Origin: Streptomyces sp. NBC_01788
GTDB taxonomy: Bacteria; Actinomycetota; Actinomycetes; Streptomycetales; Streptomycetaceae
DNA: 64,000 nt
Direction: 5' to 3'
Assembly (NCBI RefSeq): GCF_035917575.1
Contig: NZ_CP109090.1
Coordinates: forward strand, 3,844,001 to 3,908,000
Shown here: piece by piece, positions 52,956 through 61,922 of the stretch
Position numbering within the stretch: position 1 is the first letter of the stretch
Layout of the letters: the number at the start of each line of letters is the position of its first letter
The notes under the pieces: model-generated
The model's input: only the letters and a program-made list of their open reading frames with translations
Told to the model about the DNA's origin: nothing
Databases searched by the model: none
Position numbers and translations under genes: made by a program

Positions 52956-53633
52956 TTGGGACACGCCGTCGGCGATGTGCTCGGACTGGCGGCCGCTGTC
53001 GCGATCAGTCCGCTCCCGATCGTGGCGATCATCCTCGTCCTGGCCACGCCGCAGGGACGTCCGAACGGGACCCTATTCGCTGTCGGCTGGATCCTCGGCC
53101 TGGCCGCCCTCGGCGCGATCATGCTGGCGGTAGGAGGTTCCGGCGGCGCGTCCACGCACAAGCACCCAGCCACCTGGGTCGGAGCCCTCAAGCTCGCGCT
53201 GGGCGTGCTGCTCGTCCTGTTCGCCGTCCGACAGTGGCAGGGACGCCCCCGCGACCCCTCACAGGCACACCTGCCGAAGTGGATGGCGGCCATCGACCGT
53301 TTCACCCCCTCCAAGGTGCTCGGACTCGGGCTGCTGCTCTCGGCCGCCAACGCCAAGAACGCCCCGCTGACCATCGCCGCCGGTGCCTCGATCAGCTCGA
53401 CCGGAATCCCCGTACCGCAGCAGATCGGCACACTCGCGGTCTTCGTCGTCATCGCATCGCTCGGCGTCCTCGCGCCGCTGGCCGTCTACCTGTCCATGGG
53501 AGAACGCGCCAAGAGCATCCTCACCGGCTGGCGGGACTGGGCCGCACAGCACAACGCTGCCGTCATGGCCGTCCTCTTCTCCGTCCTCGGACTCAAGCTG
53601 CTCGGGGACGGGATCAGCGTCCTCGCCTCCTGA
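52956..53633 (+). CDS. GAP-family (LysE-like) membrane protein
   Basis: 225 residues from TTG with GAGGAGG seven bases upstream. Six membrane segments are visible. The motifs 'ISPLPIVAIILVLATPQGRPNGTLFAVGWILGL' and 'KVLGLGLLLSAANAKNAPLTIAAGASIS' are those of the GAP/Sap family (PF11139), which is related to LysE exporters and includes mycobacterial proteins involved in moving glycopeptidolipids or sulfolipids. It is probably an exporter of a small or lipidic molecule, but the substrate is unknown. Confidence 0.85.
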   Translation: MGHAVGDVLGLAAAVAISPLPIVAIILVLATPQGRPNGTLFAVGWILGLAALGAIMLAVGGSGGASTHKHPATWVGALKLALGVLLVLFAVRQWQGRPRDPSQAHLPKWMAAIDRFTPSKVLGLGLLLSAANAKNAPLTIAAGASISSTGIPVPQQIGTLAVFVVIASLGVLAPLAVYLSMGERAKSILTGWRDWAAQHNAAVMAVLFSVLGLKLLGDGISVLAS

Positions 53634-53672
53634 GTGGCCTCTGCCGATCGCCGGCGCGGGCCTGGAACTCAG

Positions 53673-54128
53673 TCAGGGCTGGTCGCTTTCGCGTGCCTTC
53701 GTGGCGCGGTTCTCCTGTGCCGACAACTCGCGGCGTCTGGCTTCGGCGGCCTCGGTGATCAGGTGGGCCGCGTCGGCGGGGAGGGCCAGGTTCTTCTCCA
53801 GCCATACGGCGTCCGTGCCCTGGGTGTGCGTGGCAAGGACCCAGGCGGCGTAGAGGCGTTCGCGGGACGGGGCGGCCGGGGTCCCCAGGGTGGCGCGGAC
53901 CGCCTCCTCGGGGAAGCCGTCCAGGGTGTGGGCGGTGAACCATGACGTGTCGACCGGCTCGGCGGGCCGGCGGGCCCGTGGGTTCCTGAACAACGGACGG
54001 GAACGGCCCCGCCGCATCCTCGTACCCACGATGAGGGCGACCAGCGCAGCGCCCAGCACGGCCGCCGCCACGCCCATGCGGTCGGCGGCGGGGAGCCTCG
54101 TCCACACCGGCAGCAGGTATGCCACCAC
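53673..54128 (-). CDS. Small single-span membrane protein of unknown function
   Basis: About 151 residues from GTG with AAGGAG upstream; the next GTG codon is equally possible. One membrane segment ('MGVAAAVLGAALVALIVG', about residues 18-36) is followed by a basic stop-transfer 'TRMRRGRSRPLFR'. A helical cytoplasmic region then carries 'DTSWFTAHTLDGFPEEAVRATLGTPAAPSRERLYAAWVLATHTQGTDAVWLEKNL'. No family was recognised. It is transcribed in the same direction as, and about 100 bp downstream of, the NRAMP-like gene. Confidence 0.65.
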   Translation of the reverse strand: MVAYLLPVWTRLPAADRMGVAAAVLGAALVALIVGTRMRRGRSRPLFRNPRARRPAEPVDTSWFTAHTLDGFPEEAVRATLGTPAAPSRERLYAAWVLATHTQGTDAVWLEKNLALPADAAHLITEAAEARRRELSAQENRATKARESDQP

Positions 54129-54228
54129 ACGATCTCCTTGGTGCGGGTGGGGCGGGATCACATCAGGCCTCCCTCACCTCTCCATCGTCGCCCCGCGTCC
54201 GGTGCTCGGCCAGGCCCCCGATCCCGGC

Positions 54229-56316
54229 TCAGCCGATCTGGACGGCCTTGACCACCAGCAGCAGCGCGGCGATCACCAGGTAGCCGCGCAGCAGGCCCAT
54301 GCCGAGTCTGAGTCCGGGGGACCAGACGACCGGCTCCAGCAGGGCGAGGGGAGGCATGCGCCAGCTCTCGCGTTCCGAGCGGGGGATCCGCGGAGGCGGA
54401 GGCAGTTCCGGGCCCCGGCGGGCGCGGATGACACGCAGTCCCACGGCCGCGCCAAGCAGCCCCACGACCAGCACACCGGTGAGCCACAGCGCGATCCGGG
54501 TGGTGTCCAGCGACGGGAACAGGGTCGTCGCGACGAGGATCCCGGACAGCATCAGGAGCACCGCGATGACGGTCGACGCCACCATGTTGAGCCAGCGCGG
54601 ATTGACCCAGGGGCCGAGGACCGCCCGGTCGTTGCACAGCAGCAGCAGGAACACCGACGCGGAGGGCAGGAGCAGGCCCGCCAGGGCCTGAACGGCGGTC
54701 GTGATCAGCCCGAGGGGCGCACCGGGGATCAGCACGATGGCGGCGGCGAGCAGGACCATCCCGGCGTAGGTCCCGTAGAACGCCTTGGCCTCGCGGAAGC
54801 TGCGGTGCAGGGAGTGGCGCAGGTTGAACACGTCACCGAAGGCGTAGCTGGTGGCCAGGGTGACCGCCGCGGCGCCGATGATCGACGCGTCCAGGAGCAC
54901 GACCGCGAACATCACTCCCAGCACACGGCTGTGCCCGCCCAGGGCCTCGGCGACCCCCAGCGCGTCGGTGAAGTGCCCGGCCGCGCCCGTACCGCTCACG
55001 GCGTAGTCGGCGACGACGACGATCGCGACGGCGCCGCCGATCACGACGAGGGAGCCCAGCACGGTGTCCGCGCGCTCATGGCCGACGAACCGCGGTGTGA
55101 TGCGCTTGTCGATGATGTTGGACTGCTGGAAGAACAACTGCCAGGGAGCGACGGTCGTACCGACGATCGCGATGATCAGCAGGACGGCCTCCGAGGTGAC
55201 CCCGCCCCGCACGCCCGGGACGACCAGATGGTGCACGGCCGCTCCGTAGCGCGGGTGGGACAGCAGCGCCAGTGGCACCAGCAGCAGGCTGACGGCGATG
55301 AAGGCGAACATCGCGCGTTCCCAGCTCCGGAAGCTGCCCGAGGCGGTGATCGCCACCAGGGCGACGGCGGCGACCGGCACGGCGATGTACTTGTCCACGC
55401 CGAGGTAGCTCAGGGCGAGCGAGACACCGATGAACTCGGTGACGATCGTCAGGAAGTTCAGCACGAACAGGTCGCCGACGCTGAACCAGCCCCAGAACCT
55501 GCCGAAGCGCTCGTTGATCAGCCGGGCGTGCCCGACACCGGTGACGGCGCCGAGCCGGACCACCATCTCCTGGTTGACGATGAGGACGGGGATGAGCAAC
55601 AGGAGCACCCACAGCAGGCTGTAGCCGTAGTTCTGGCCCGCCTGGGCGTACGTGGAGATCCCGCCGGCGTCGTTGTCGCCCACCATCACGATCAGGCCGG
55701 GGCCGACGATGGCCAGGAAGGTCAGCAGCCGCCGCTTGAGACTCCGGCTGGAGTCCGCCTCCTCCAGCCGGATACGTCCCAGCGCGCCCTCGATGTCACC
55801 GAGGTGGGCCTCGTCCAGCACCGCCGTGCGGCGGGGGCGGGGGCCCGCCGGTGGTGTGGGGCTCTGGTCACGGGGGGCGCCGTCGCGTGCCGGCGTGGCG
55901 GCGTGCCCCCGGGCGCCGGGACCGACCGGTGGGACCGGTGGCCTGTCCGGGGCTGCGGGGTGTGCATTGGCGCCGTGCGCCTGTGGGCGCGGATCGGGTG
56001 TGGGTCCGCCCCCGGCCGGGGGCGGACCGGGCTTGGTGGGCGAGTCGGGGTGCGGGCCGGGCTCGTGGGGCGCGTCGGGCGGTGGGCTGCCGGATTTCGG
56101 CGCGTCCGGGGGCAGGCTGCCGGACTTCGGCGCGTCCGGCCGCGAGCCCGAAGTACGCGGACGGTTCTCCGGACGCGCGCCGGGCCGGGGCATACGGTCC
56201 TCCGAGCGTCCGCCCGACTCGGGCGGACCGTCCTCCGGGCGGGCGCCGGGCGGCGGTTGCTGCGGCGGGCGCCGGGCGGGCTGCCGGTCGGGCCGGGGCT
56301 GCCGGGGTTCCCTCAT
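54229..56316 (-). CDS. NRAMP-related divalent metal (probably Mg2+) transporter
   Basis: 695 residues. The first 185 are a Pro/Arg-rich disordered tail, unusual for the family. Eleven or so membrane segments follow. The TM1 metal site, DPGN in Mn/Fe transporters, reads GDNDAGG (213-219). The TM6 methionine motif MPH is replaced by 'TTVAPWQLFFQQSN'. Loss of that methionine is known from NRAMP-related magnesium transporters, so Mg2+ is a better guess than Mn2+. The start overlaps the stop of the MgtE-N/CBS gene by 4 bp; such coupling with an MgtE-like sensor domain supports the Mg2+ assignment. Confidence 0.88.
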   Translation of the reverse strand: MREPRQPRPDRQPARRPPQQPPPGARPEDGPPESGGRSEDRMPRPGARPENRPRTSGSRPDAPKSGSLPPDAPKSGSPPPDAPHEPGPHPDSPTKPGPPPAGGGPTPDPRPQAHGANAHPAAPDRPPVPPVGPGARGHAATPARDGAPRDQSPTPPAGPRPRRTAVLDEAHLGDIEGALGRIRLEEADSSRSLKRRLLTFLAIVGPGLIVMVGDNDAGGISTYAQAGQNYGYSLLWVLLLLIPVLIVNQEMVVRLGAVTGVGHARLINERFGRFWGWFSVGDLFVLNFLTIVTEFIGVSLALSYLGVDKYIAVPVAAVALVAITASGSFRSWERAMFAFIAVSLLLVPLALLSHPRYGAAVHHLVVPGVRGGVTSEAVLLIIAIVGTTVAPWQLFFQQSNIIDKRITPRFVGHERADTVLGSLVVIGGAVAIVVVADYAVSGTGAAGHFTDALGVAEALGGHSRVLGVMFAVVLLDASIIGAAAVTLATSYAFGDVFNLRHSLHRSFREAKAFYGTYAGMVLLAAAIVLIPGAPLGLITTAVQALAGLLLPSASVFLLLLCNDRAVLGPWVNPRWLNMVASTVIAVLLMLSGILVATTLFPSLDTTRIALWLTGVLVVGLLGAAVGLRVIRARRGPELPPPPRIPRSERESWRMPPLALLEPVVWSPGLRLGMGLLRGYLVIAALLLVVKAVQIG

Positions 56317-57692
56317 GGTGAGGGCTCCTCACGCCCATCCGGTCCCCCGGCGCCGCCGGCACCAGTGGCGCCAGGGATGCTTCCGGCCTCAACGGTCCGA
56401 TGCGCGTCCGGTGGCGGGGCCACTTCCCGGCGCCGCCAGTCCTCCGGCAGTGTCGCCTCCAGTACGTCGTCGACCGTGATCACACCGAGCAGGACTCCTT
56501 CGTCGTCCACGACCGGCAGGGTGATGAGGTTGTAGTCCGTCATCAGCAGGGCGACGTCCACCAGGTCCGTGTCCGGGCCGACGCGCACGGGATCGGCCTC
56601 GCTCACCTCGGCCAGCCGGAGCCCGGGGTCGCTCTGCAGGATGGTGACCAGCCGGACCCAGCCGAGCAGCCGGCCGTCCTCGTCGACGGTGTAGACGCTG
56701 GTCAGCGCCTCCGGTTGGAGCCGGTTCGCACGCCTTACCGCCGCCTCGGCCTCGCTCACGGGCGTATCCGGGGGCAGGGCCAGGAAGTCCATCCCCATCA
56801 GTCCTCCGGCACTGGCGGGGTTGAAGCCCATCAGGGTCAGCACCTTGGCCCGCTGTCCGGCGGGCAGCAGGTCCAGCACGGGTCGCCGGCGGCCCTGTCG
56901 CAGATCGTCGATGGCGTCGGCCGCGTCGTCCGCCCGCATCCGCGCCAGGACGGCGGCGATCTCCTCGTCGGTGCGGGCGTTGAGCAGCCGGGAGGCCCGG
57001 TCCTCCTCCAGTTCCTCGAAGACGTCGGCCTCCAGCTCCGGATCCTGCCGGACGTCGCCGAGGATCTCGCGTTCCTCGTCCCGGGAGGCGTCTTCGAGCA
57101 GGTCGGCGATCTCCGCGGGCCGCAGGCGCCGGATCCGGGCCGTGGGACGGCGGACCAGCGCGCTGCGGCTGTGCCCGATCAGCGGCTCGAACGCCTTCCA
57201 GTCACGGCACGCGTGCCCCGTCGCACGGTCCCCGAAGATCCCGAGCAGTCGGTGCGGGCGGTGCGTGTCCACGCCCGACAGCAGCCACTGGCCGTCGCGC
57301 TCGGCCAGTTCCAGGTCCTGCGCGCGGACCAGGCGGGCCTCGCCCACGTCGATCAGCCGGTGGCCCAGTACGTCCGCCCGCAGCAGTACCTCACCCTCGC
57401 GCCGCCCGAACGGCCGCAGGTCGAGCCGTGCGCTCTCGAGTTCCACCAGGCCCTCGGCGTCGAGAGCGGCCACCTGTTCGACCGGGACGAACAGCTCACG
57501 GCCGCCCACGCCGACCACGAGCCCGGTCACCACCGGGTAGTCGGCGCCGCGCAGCCGGACGATCACGTCGGAGAGCCGCCCGAGCGACCGGTCGCCCGGG
57601 TCCACCACGGGGCGCTTCACCAGCGACGACAGATGAACGGGCGCCTGCTTCCGGTGTGCCGCCGGCCGCGGCGAAGACGAACTCACGGTCAT
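56313..57692 (-). CDS. MgtE N-domain plus CBS-pair protein (magnesium sensor-like)
   Basis: 459 residues from ATG ('MTVSSSSPRPAAHRKQAPVHLSSLVKRPVVDPGDRSLGRLSDVIVRL'). A PRC-barrel-like first part (about 20-190) is followed by the MgtE superhelical N-domain ('RRLRPAEIADLLEDASRDEEREIL...LEEDRASRLLNARTDEEIAAVLARM', 'GFNPASAGGLMGMDFLALPPDTPVSEA'). Two CBS motifs follow ('LTSVYTVDEDGRLLGWVRLVTIL', 'LLMTDYNLITLPVVDDEGVLLGVITVDDVLEA'). The MgtE membrane pore is absent. The next gene, overlapping by 4 bp, encodes the NRAMP-related channel, so this protein is probably its Mg2+-sensing gate in trans. Confidence 0.9.
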   Translation of the reverse strand: MTVSSSSPRPAAHRKQAPVHLSSLVKRPVVDPGDRSLGRLSDVIVRLRGADYPVVTGLVVGVGGRELFVPVEQVAALDAEGLVELESARLDLRPFGRREGEVLLRADVLGHRLIDVGEARLVRAQDLELAERDGQWLLSGVDTHRPHRLLGIFGDRATGHACRDWKAFEPLIGHSRSALVRRPTARIRRLRPAEIADLLEDASRDEEREILGDVRQDPELEADVFEELEEDRASRLLNARTDEEIAAVLARMRADDAADAIDDLRQGRRRPVLDLLPAGQRAKVLTLMGFNPASAGGLMGMDFLALPPDTPVSEAEAAVRRANRLQPEALTSVYTVDEDGRLLGWVRLVTILQSDPGLRLAEVSEADPVRVGPDTDLVDVALLMTDYNLITLPVVDDEGVLLGVITVDDVLEATLPEDWRRREVAPPPDAHRTVEAGSIPGATGAGGAGGPDGREEPSP

Positions 57693-57834
57693 CGCTCTGC
57701 CCTGCCCGAACGTCGGCTGCCCCCGCGACCAACGGTATTGAATCACCGCAAACACACGCAAACGCCCCGCCGACGGCAAGGTGGTGTGTCGATCGGCGTC
57801 TCGAACGGTCCCTCGAACGATGTCTCGAACGACG

Positions 57835-58332
57835 TCAGGAGCCGTCGTCCAACCGGCCCAGCTGTTCGGCGAGTTGGAAGAGGGCCGGCAAGGCGGTGGC
57901 GATGGCGGAGCGGGTCGTGTCGTCCAGGGAGGCCAGGGCGGCGTCCATCCGGCGTTCGTGGGCGGTGGTCCACGCGGTGAGCTGGTCGCGGCCGGCGTCG
58001 GTGAGGGTGACGACGGAGGCACGGCGGTCGGCGGAGTCGACCTCGCGCGCGACCAGGCCCGTCGTGATCATCTGGCCGATCAGTCCGCTGACGGTGCTCG
58101 GTGCGAGCCGCTGGCGGGCCGCGAGGTCGCTGATCCGGGCGGGCGAGTGCTCGCCGAGCACCTGGAGCAGTTCGACCTGGGCCATGGGCAGCTTCTCCCA
58201 CGGATAGTCGGTGCGGATCGAGGCCCGCAGGGCGCGGCGCAGGCGGGTGACAGCCTCGGTCAGCAGACGGGCGTCCGGCGCCTCGGCGGCGGGGCCGGGC
58301 AGGGGAAGCTCGGAACGGGGCTGCGCGGACAT
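57835..58332 (-). CDS. MarR-family transcriptional regulator
   Basis: 165 residues from ATG ('MSAQPRSELPLPGPAAEAPDARLLTEAVTRLRRALRA'). The winged helix-turn-helix reads 'MAQVELLQVLGEHSPARISDLAARQRLAPSTVSGLIGQMITTGLVAREVDSADRRASVVTLTDAGRDQL', with the conserved DxRxxxxxLT wing. MarR dimers usually repress export or resistance genes and are released by small ligands. It follows the MFS exporter gene by about 120 bp in the same direction and likely controls it. Confidence 0.93.
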   Translation of the reverse strand: MSAQPRSELPLPGPAAEAPDARLLTEAVTRLRRALRASIRTDYPWEKLPMAQVELLQVLGEHSPARISDLAARQRLAPSTVSGLIGQMITTGLVAREVDSADRRASVVTLTDAGRDQLTAWTTAHERRMDAALASLDDTTRSAIATALPALFQLAEQLGRLDDGS

Positions 58333-58454
58333 GCGGCAAGGGTAGCCGGGTCCACGCGGGCGCCCTCCTGCTCGCGGCGGCACCGCCTTGTCCGCCGGTT
58401 CACGCGGGATGTTCACTGTCTCACGCACGCGGTTCACCGGTCTCACTCGCCTCC

Positions 58455-59921
58455 TCACGCCCCGAGTTCCGGCTGGGACCGCCCGTGGTCGCCCCGCTCG
58501 GGACCCAGCCGGGCCGAGACCACGGCGACGGCCGACACCGCCACCAGGATCGCCGCGGACCACCGGGCGCCGGCCTCGGTTCCGCCGCCGGCCGCGAGGT
58601 GCAGGGCGAGGGTCACCAGCGCCACCCCCAGGGCGGTGCCCAGGCCGCGGGTCATGTTGACCAGACCGCCGCCGGTGCCGGAGGAACGGGCCGGGATCGC
58701 GCCCATGATCAGCGCGTTGTTGGCCGGGGTGAACGTCCCCAGCCCCACGCCGACCAGGGCCAGCAGCGGCACCAGCCAGGCGATGGTCAGCGGAACGGCC
58801 AGAAGCGCGGCCGTGGTGAGGAGGAACACTCCGGCTCCGGTCAGGCACCGGCCACGGTCGCTGAGGGAGCGCGGCAGCAGCCGGTCACCGCCCGTGGCAC
58901 CGAGGGCGAACCCGGCGGGCAGCGCGGTCAGCACCAGCCCCGCGGTCAGCTCCGAGGCCCCCCGCGTGGTCAGCACGACCGGCACCAGCACCAGCGGGCC
59001 GAACAGCACCAGGTATCCGCTGAGCGCCCCGACCAGCCCGAACGTCACCGCGCGCACCCGTAGCAGCGCGAGGTCGAGCAGGGGCGCGGCGATCCGCCGC
59101 TGACGGCGGGCGAACCCCCAGCCGGCCAGGGCGGCCACGCCGAACAGCAGGACCACGCTCCAGCCGGGCACCGGCAGACCGGAGGCCGCGGACACGCCGA
59201 GCAGAGCACAGGTCGTCGCCACGGCCAGCAGCGCCAGTCCGGCCCAGTCGAAGCGGGCCACCCTCGTACGGGCCCTGGTGCGCGGCAGCAGATAGTGCCC
59301 GCTCACCAGCGCGACCACCCCGACCGGCACGTTCACCCAGAACACCCAGCGCCAGCCCAGGGTGGACACCAGCGCCCCGCCCACCGTGGGCCCCAGGGCG
59401 AGCCCCAGCGCCTGTGCGGCGGCCTGCACGCCGAGCGCGCTGCGCATCCGCCCGCGGGGTGCGCTGGTGGTCACCAGCGCGACGCTGTTGGCCTGCATCA
59501 ACGCCGCTCCGGCCGCCTGCACCACCCGGAAGCCCACCAGCGCCACCAGGGAGGGCGCCAGTCCGCAGGCGGCGGACGCCAGTGTGAAGACGGCGAACCC
59601 GTACAGGTACAGCAGCTTGCGGCCGTGGGCGTCCGCCAGCCGCCCGGCCGGCACCAGCAGCGCCACCAGGGCCAGCAGATACGCCAGCGACACCCATTCC
59701 ACCGCGGCGAGCGAGGTGTGGAACTCGGTACGCAGGCTGCCGTAGGTCAGCGTCACGATGCTCGCGTCCAGCTGGCCCATGAACGCCCCGAAGCACACCG
59801 TGGCCACAGCCAGCCGCCAGGCGTTCGGCCGCGACCGGATCCCCTCCGGGCGGGCCCGCTCCGCGGTGAGCACGGCGGGCCAGCGCGGGCGGGGCGGGGT
59901 GTGCGTCGTATCCGGAGCCAT
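58455..59921 (-). CDS. MFS multidrug exporter, DHA2 (EmrB/QacA) type, 14 segments
   Basis: 488 residues. A hydrophilic N-terminus of about 35 residues precedes 14 predicted membrane segments. Motif A is in 'GRLADAHGRKLLYLYG', motif D1 in 'GQLDASIVTLTYGSLR', and the antiporter motif C in 'LGLALGPTVGGALVSTLGWRWVFWVNVPVG'. These are typical of proton-driven drug exporters of the EmrB/QacA family. The adjacent MarR regulator supports a drug- or metabolite-efflux role. The ATG start is the first in frame and gives a normal length. Confidence 0.93.
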   Translation of the reverse strand: MAPDTTHTPPRPRWPAVLTAERARPEGIRSRPNAWRLAVATVCFGAFMGQLDASIVTLTYGSLRTEFHTSLAAVEWVSLAYLLALVALLVPAGRLADAHGRKLLYLYGFAVFTLASAACGLAPSLVALVGFRVVQAAGAALMQANSVALVTTSAPRGRMRSALGVQAAAQALGLALGPTVGGALVSTLGWRWVFWVNVPVGVVALVSGHYLLPRTRARTRVARFDWAGLALLAVATTCALLGVSAASGLPVPGWSVVLLFGVAALAGWGFARRQRRIAAPLLDLALLRVRAVTFGLVGALSGYLVLFGPLVLVPVVLTTRGASELTAGLVLTALPAGFALGATGGDRLLPRSLSDRGRCLTGAGVFLLTTAALLAVPLTIAWLVPLLALVGVGLGTFTPANNALIMGAIPARSSGTGGGLVNMTRGLGTALGVALVTLALHLAAGGGTEAGARWSAAILVAVSAVAVVSARLGPERGDHGRSQPELGA

Positions 59922-60029
59922 GACTTCAGATTACATCGGTCACCGAACTATTCTGGCTCCGTCCGATCAGGCCCCTCCCACGACGGCACCCCTTCGGCCT
60001 CATGAGTCCGCTTGACCTCATGAGCCTCC

Positions 60030-60356
60030 TCAGTCCTCCATCACCGCGACCGCGTCGAACCCCGCCTGGCGCAGGGTCCGGTGCACGGCGCGCCGGGCTC
60101 CGCGAATGGTGACCGCGGTCGCCGGCCACCGCGTGGCGGCCCGCAGCAGGGCGTAGGCGCAGGCGAGGTCGAGGTGGGTGGCCCCGCTCATGTCCACGAC
60201 CCACTCGTCGGTCTCGCTCAGCTGCGGTGCCGCGAGTCGTTCCTCCAGCGGCCGCAGGGCGTGGGCACCGATGTCCCCGGTGAGGACCAGCTCGGCCCGC
60301 CGGTCGTCGGTCGCCCTGATCATCAAGGGCGACGCCGGGAGATGCGCTGCTGCCAT
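60030..60356 (-). CDS. STAS-domain protein (anti-sigma factor antagonist-like)
   Basis: 108 residues from the ATG at 60356, which has AGGAGGG upstream; an earlier in-frame ATG lacks such a site. The STAS pattern is visible: 'ELVLTGDIGAHALRPLEERL', 'WVVDMSGATHLDLACAYALLRAA', 'AVTIRGARRAVHRTLRQAGFD'. In SpoIIAA/RsbV proteins the loop carries a Ser or Thr phosphorylated by the cognate kinase (D-S/T-x-G). Here the stretch 'HLDLACAY' has none at that site, so phospho-switching is doubtful. It could still bind a partner protein. No anti-sigma gene lies beside it. Confidence 0.8.
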   Translation of the reverse strand: MAAAHLPASPLMIRATDDRRAELVLTGDIGAHALRPLEERLAAPQLSETDEWVVDMSGATHLDLACAYALLRAATRWPATAVTIRGARRAVHRTLRQAGFDAVAVMED

Positions 60357-60448
60357 GGCGGCCCTCCTTCGCGTGCGCCACACTCCGTCCACCTCCATGG
60401 TGAACCCGGCGCCAGGTCCGTGGGGCCCGGCGCCGGGGAACGTCCGGC

Positions 60449-61381
60449 TCAGAACCTCTTGCCCGCCGTGCCTCCGGCCGGTCGCGCCGGTCGTGCCGTC
60501 GTCGCGGTGCGGCGGGTGTCACGGACGCGGGCGGCGGACGTGGACATGGGCGGGGTCTCGGGGTGCGGAGTGCGGGGCTGACGGTGGCGGGGCGTGGCCC
60601 GCCGGGGCGGGCGGGTCAGGGTGACCTGACGTACGAGCTGCTGGAAGCAGGCCAGGGAGGCCAGGCCCGGCAGGGCCGCGGCGGCGATGTCGACGATCGT
60701 CCTGGGCGCCTGCAACACGCACAGGAGCATGGCGATGGACGAGAAGATCAGCACCACGCCCCAGGAGTGGACGGCGCGGCGCCGGTGCAGCGCGGACCGC
60801 AGCACGGACAGCGAGGCGACCAGCCAGGGACCGTAGACGAGCAGGGGCCACCAGGAGGCGATGCCGCCCTCCATACGGGCCACGGCCACGACGCGGAGGG
60901 GATCGTAGGCAACCATTCCGCCGAAGAAGCTCACCGAGGAAGCGATCACCGCGGTCAGCGCGGCGATGACATGACTGGCGGTCCGCAGGACGTCCGGACG
61001 CTTGCGTTCCCGGATCTTTCGATGGCGCCGGGCGACCCCCTTCAGGGGAGGCAGTTCCTCCGTGATCGCCTGGAGGTTCTCCAGGGGCGTGTTCGGGGCG
61101 GGCTCGGCGACCGGCGCCTCGTCGAGGGTGACGGGGACATCAGGGATGCCGGGGATGTCCGGCCGGTGCTCCTCCATGGCGTCCTGGAGCATGAAGGCCA
61201 GTTCCTCGGCCGGGTCCCAGGTCGCGTCCGGCGGCTCCAGGGGAGAGGTGAAGAACTCCGCCGGACCCCGGTGCCGCCCGGTGCCCGCCCCCTGGTATCC
61301 GCCCACATGGCCGGGATAGCCCGAAAAGCCCGAATAATCTGTCGAATGGCCGGAACGGCGATCGATACGTTCGTCGTACAT
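60449..61381 (-). CDS. DUF2637 membrane protein (chromosomal paralogue type)
   Basis: 310 residues. A roughly 130-residue hydrophilic N-terminus ('MYDERIDRRSGHSTDYSGFSGYPG', acidic middle) leads to a basic patch 'RRHRKIRERKRPD'. Four membrane segments follow (about 132-155, 172-195, 205-225, 228-245), with 'PLLVYGPWLVASLSVLRSALHRRRAVHSWGVV', the DUF2637 signature region. An Arg/Pro/Thr-rich tail ends it. The family also occurs on mobile elements (compare the gene at 8914-9738), but this copy lacks the C-terminal DNA-binding-like part. It lies 11 bp downstream of a small gene in the same direction. Function unknown. Confidence 0.78.
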   Translation of the reverse strand: MYDERIDRRSGHSTDYSGFSGYPGHVGGYQGAGTGRHRGPAEFFTSPLEPPDATWDPAEELAFMLQDAMEEHRPDIPGIPDVPVTLDEAPVAEPAPNTPLENLQAITEELPPLKGVARRHRKIRERKRPDVLRTASHVIAALTAVIASSVSFFGGMVAYDPLRVVAVARMEGGIASWWPLLVYGPWLVASLSVLRSALHRRRAVHSWGVVLIFSSIAMLLCVLQAPRTIVDIAAAALPGLASLACFQQLVRQVTLTRPPRRATPRHRQPRTPHPETPPMSTSAARVRDTRRTATTARPARPAGGTAGKRF

Positions 61382-61392
61382 TACGCGGCCGG

Positions 61393-61683
61393 TTATTCCG
61401 CTCCCGGGAAACGGGACCGGCCCACCGATCCGAGCCAGCGGCGGGCGAGGTCGGCTTCCAGCGTGCTCATCGCGTCCAGGAAATCCCGCAGCAGGGGTTC
61501 CGTCACCTTGAGGGCGACGGGGAAACCGCCTCTGGTCAAGGTCCCGTTGACGGTGGCCGACGAGTGCACCGGAGCGGGGAGGTAGGTGTAGGGGCCCAGC
61601 GCCACCGCGTGCGCGGCGACCGGGTCCTCTCGCTCCTGACCCCCGAACAGACCCCAGTACCCTTCCCTGGTTGCCTTAGTCAT
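61393..61683 (-). CDS. Small protein of unknown function upstream of the DUF2637 gene
   Basis: 96 residues from ATG ('MTKATREGYWGLFGGQEREDPVAAHAVALGPYTYLPAPVHSSATVNGTLTRGGFPVALKVTEPLL'). It is soluble, with Tyr/Gly-rich and beta-strand-like character and a basic C-terminal helix ('LEADLARRWLGSVGRSRF'). No domain was recognised. The ribosome site is weak. The stop is 11 bp before the DUF2637 gene, so the two are probably co-transcribed and may work together. The AT-richer stretch just upstream (61684-61780) is a likely promoter. Confidence 0.65.
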   Translation of the reverse strand: MTKATREGYWGLFGGQEREDPVAAHAVALGPYTYLPAPVHSSATVNGTLTRGGFPVALKVTEPLLRDFLDAMSTLEADLARRWLGSVGRSRFPGAE

Positions 61684-61922
61684 ATCTCGACTAACGCCGT
61701 CCGACTTTCCCCGGATGCGCGGCAAATGGGTGAAGGAATTCCCTGATTAGCTCTATATGTGCGATCGGATGTCTCATCCGTACAAATGAAGAGACGGACA
61801 TGGGGCCGTGAGCCGCCGTTCGGCGTGCGGCACGTCGACAGTACGTCCCTCCGGACGCATGTCACGGGTACCGACCCGCCGCGTTCCGCACGGGCGACGC
61901 GCCGGCCTGCGTCCCTCGGCCG

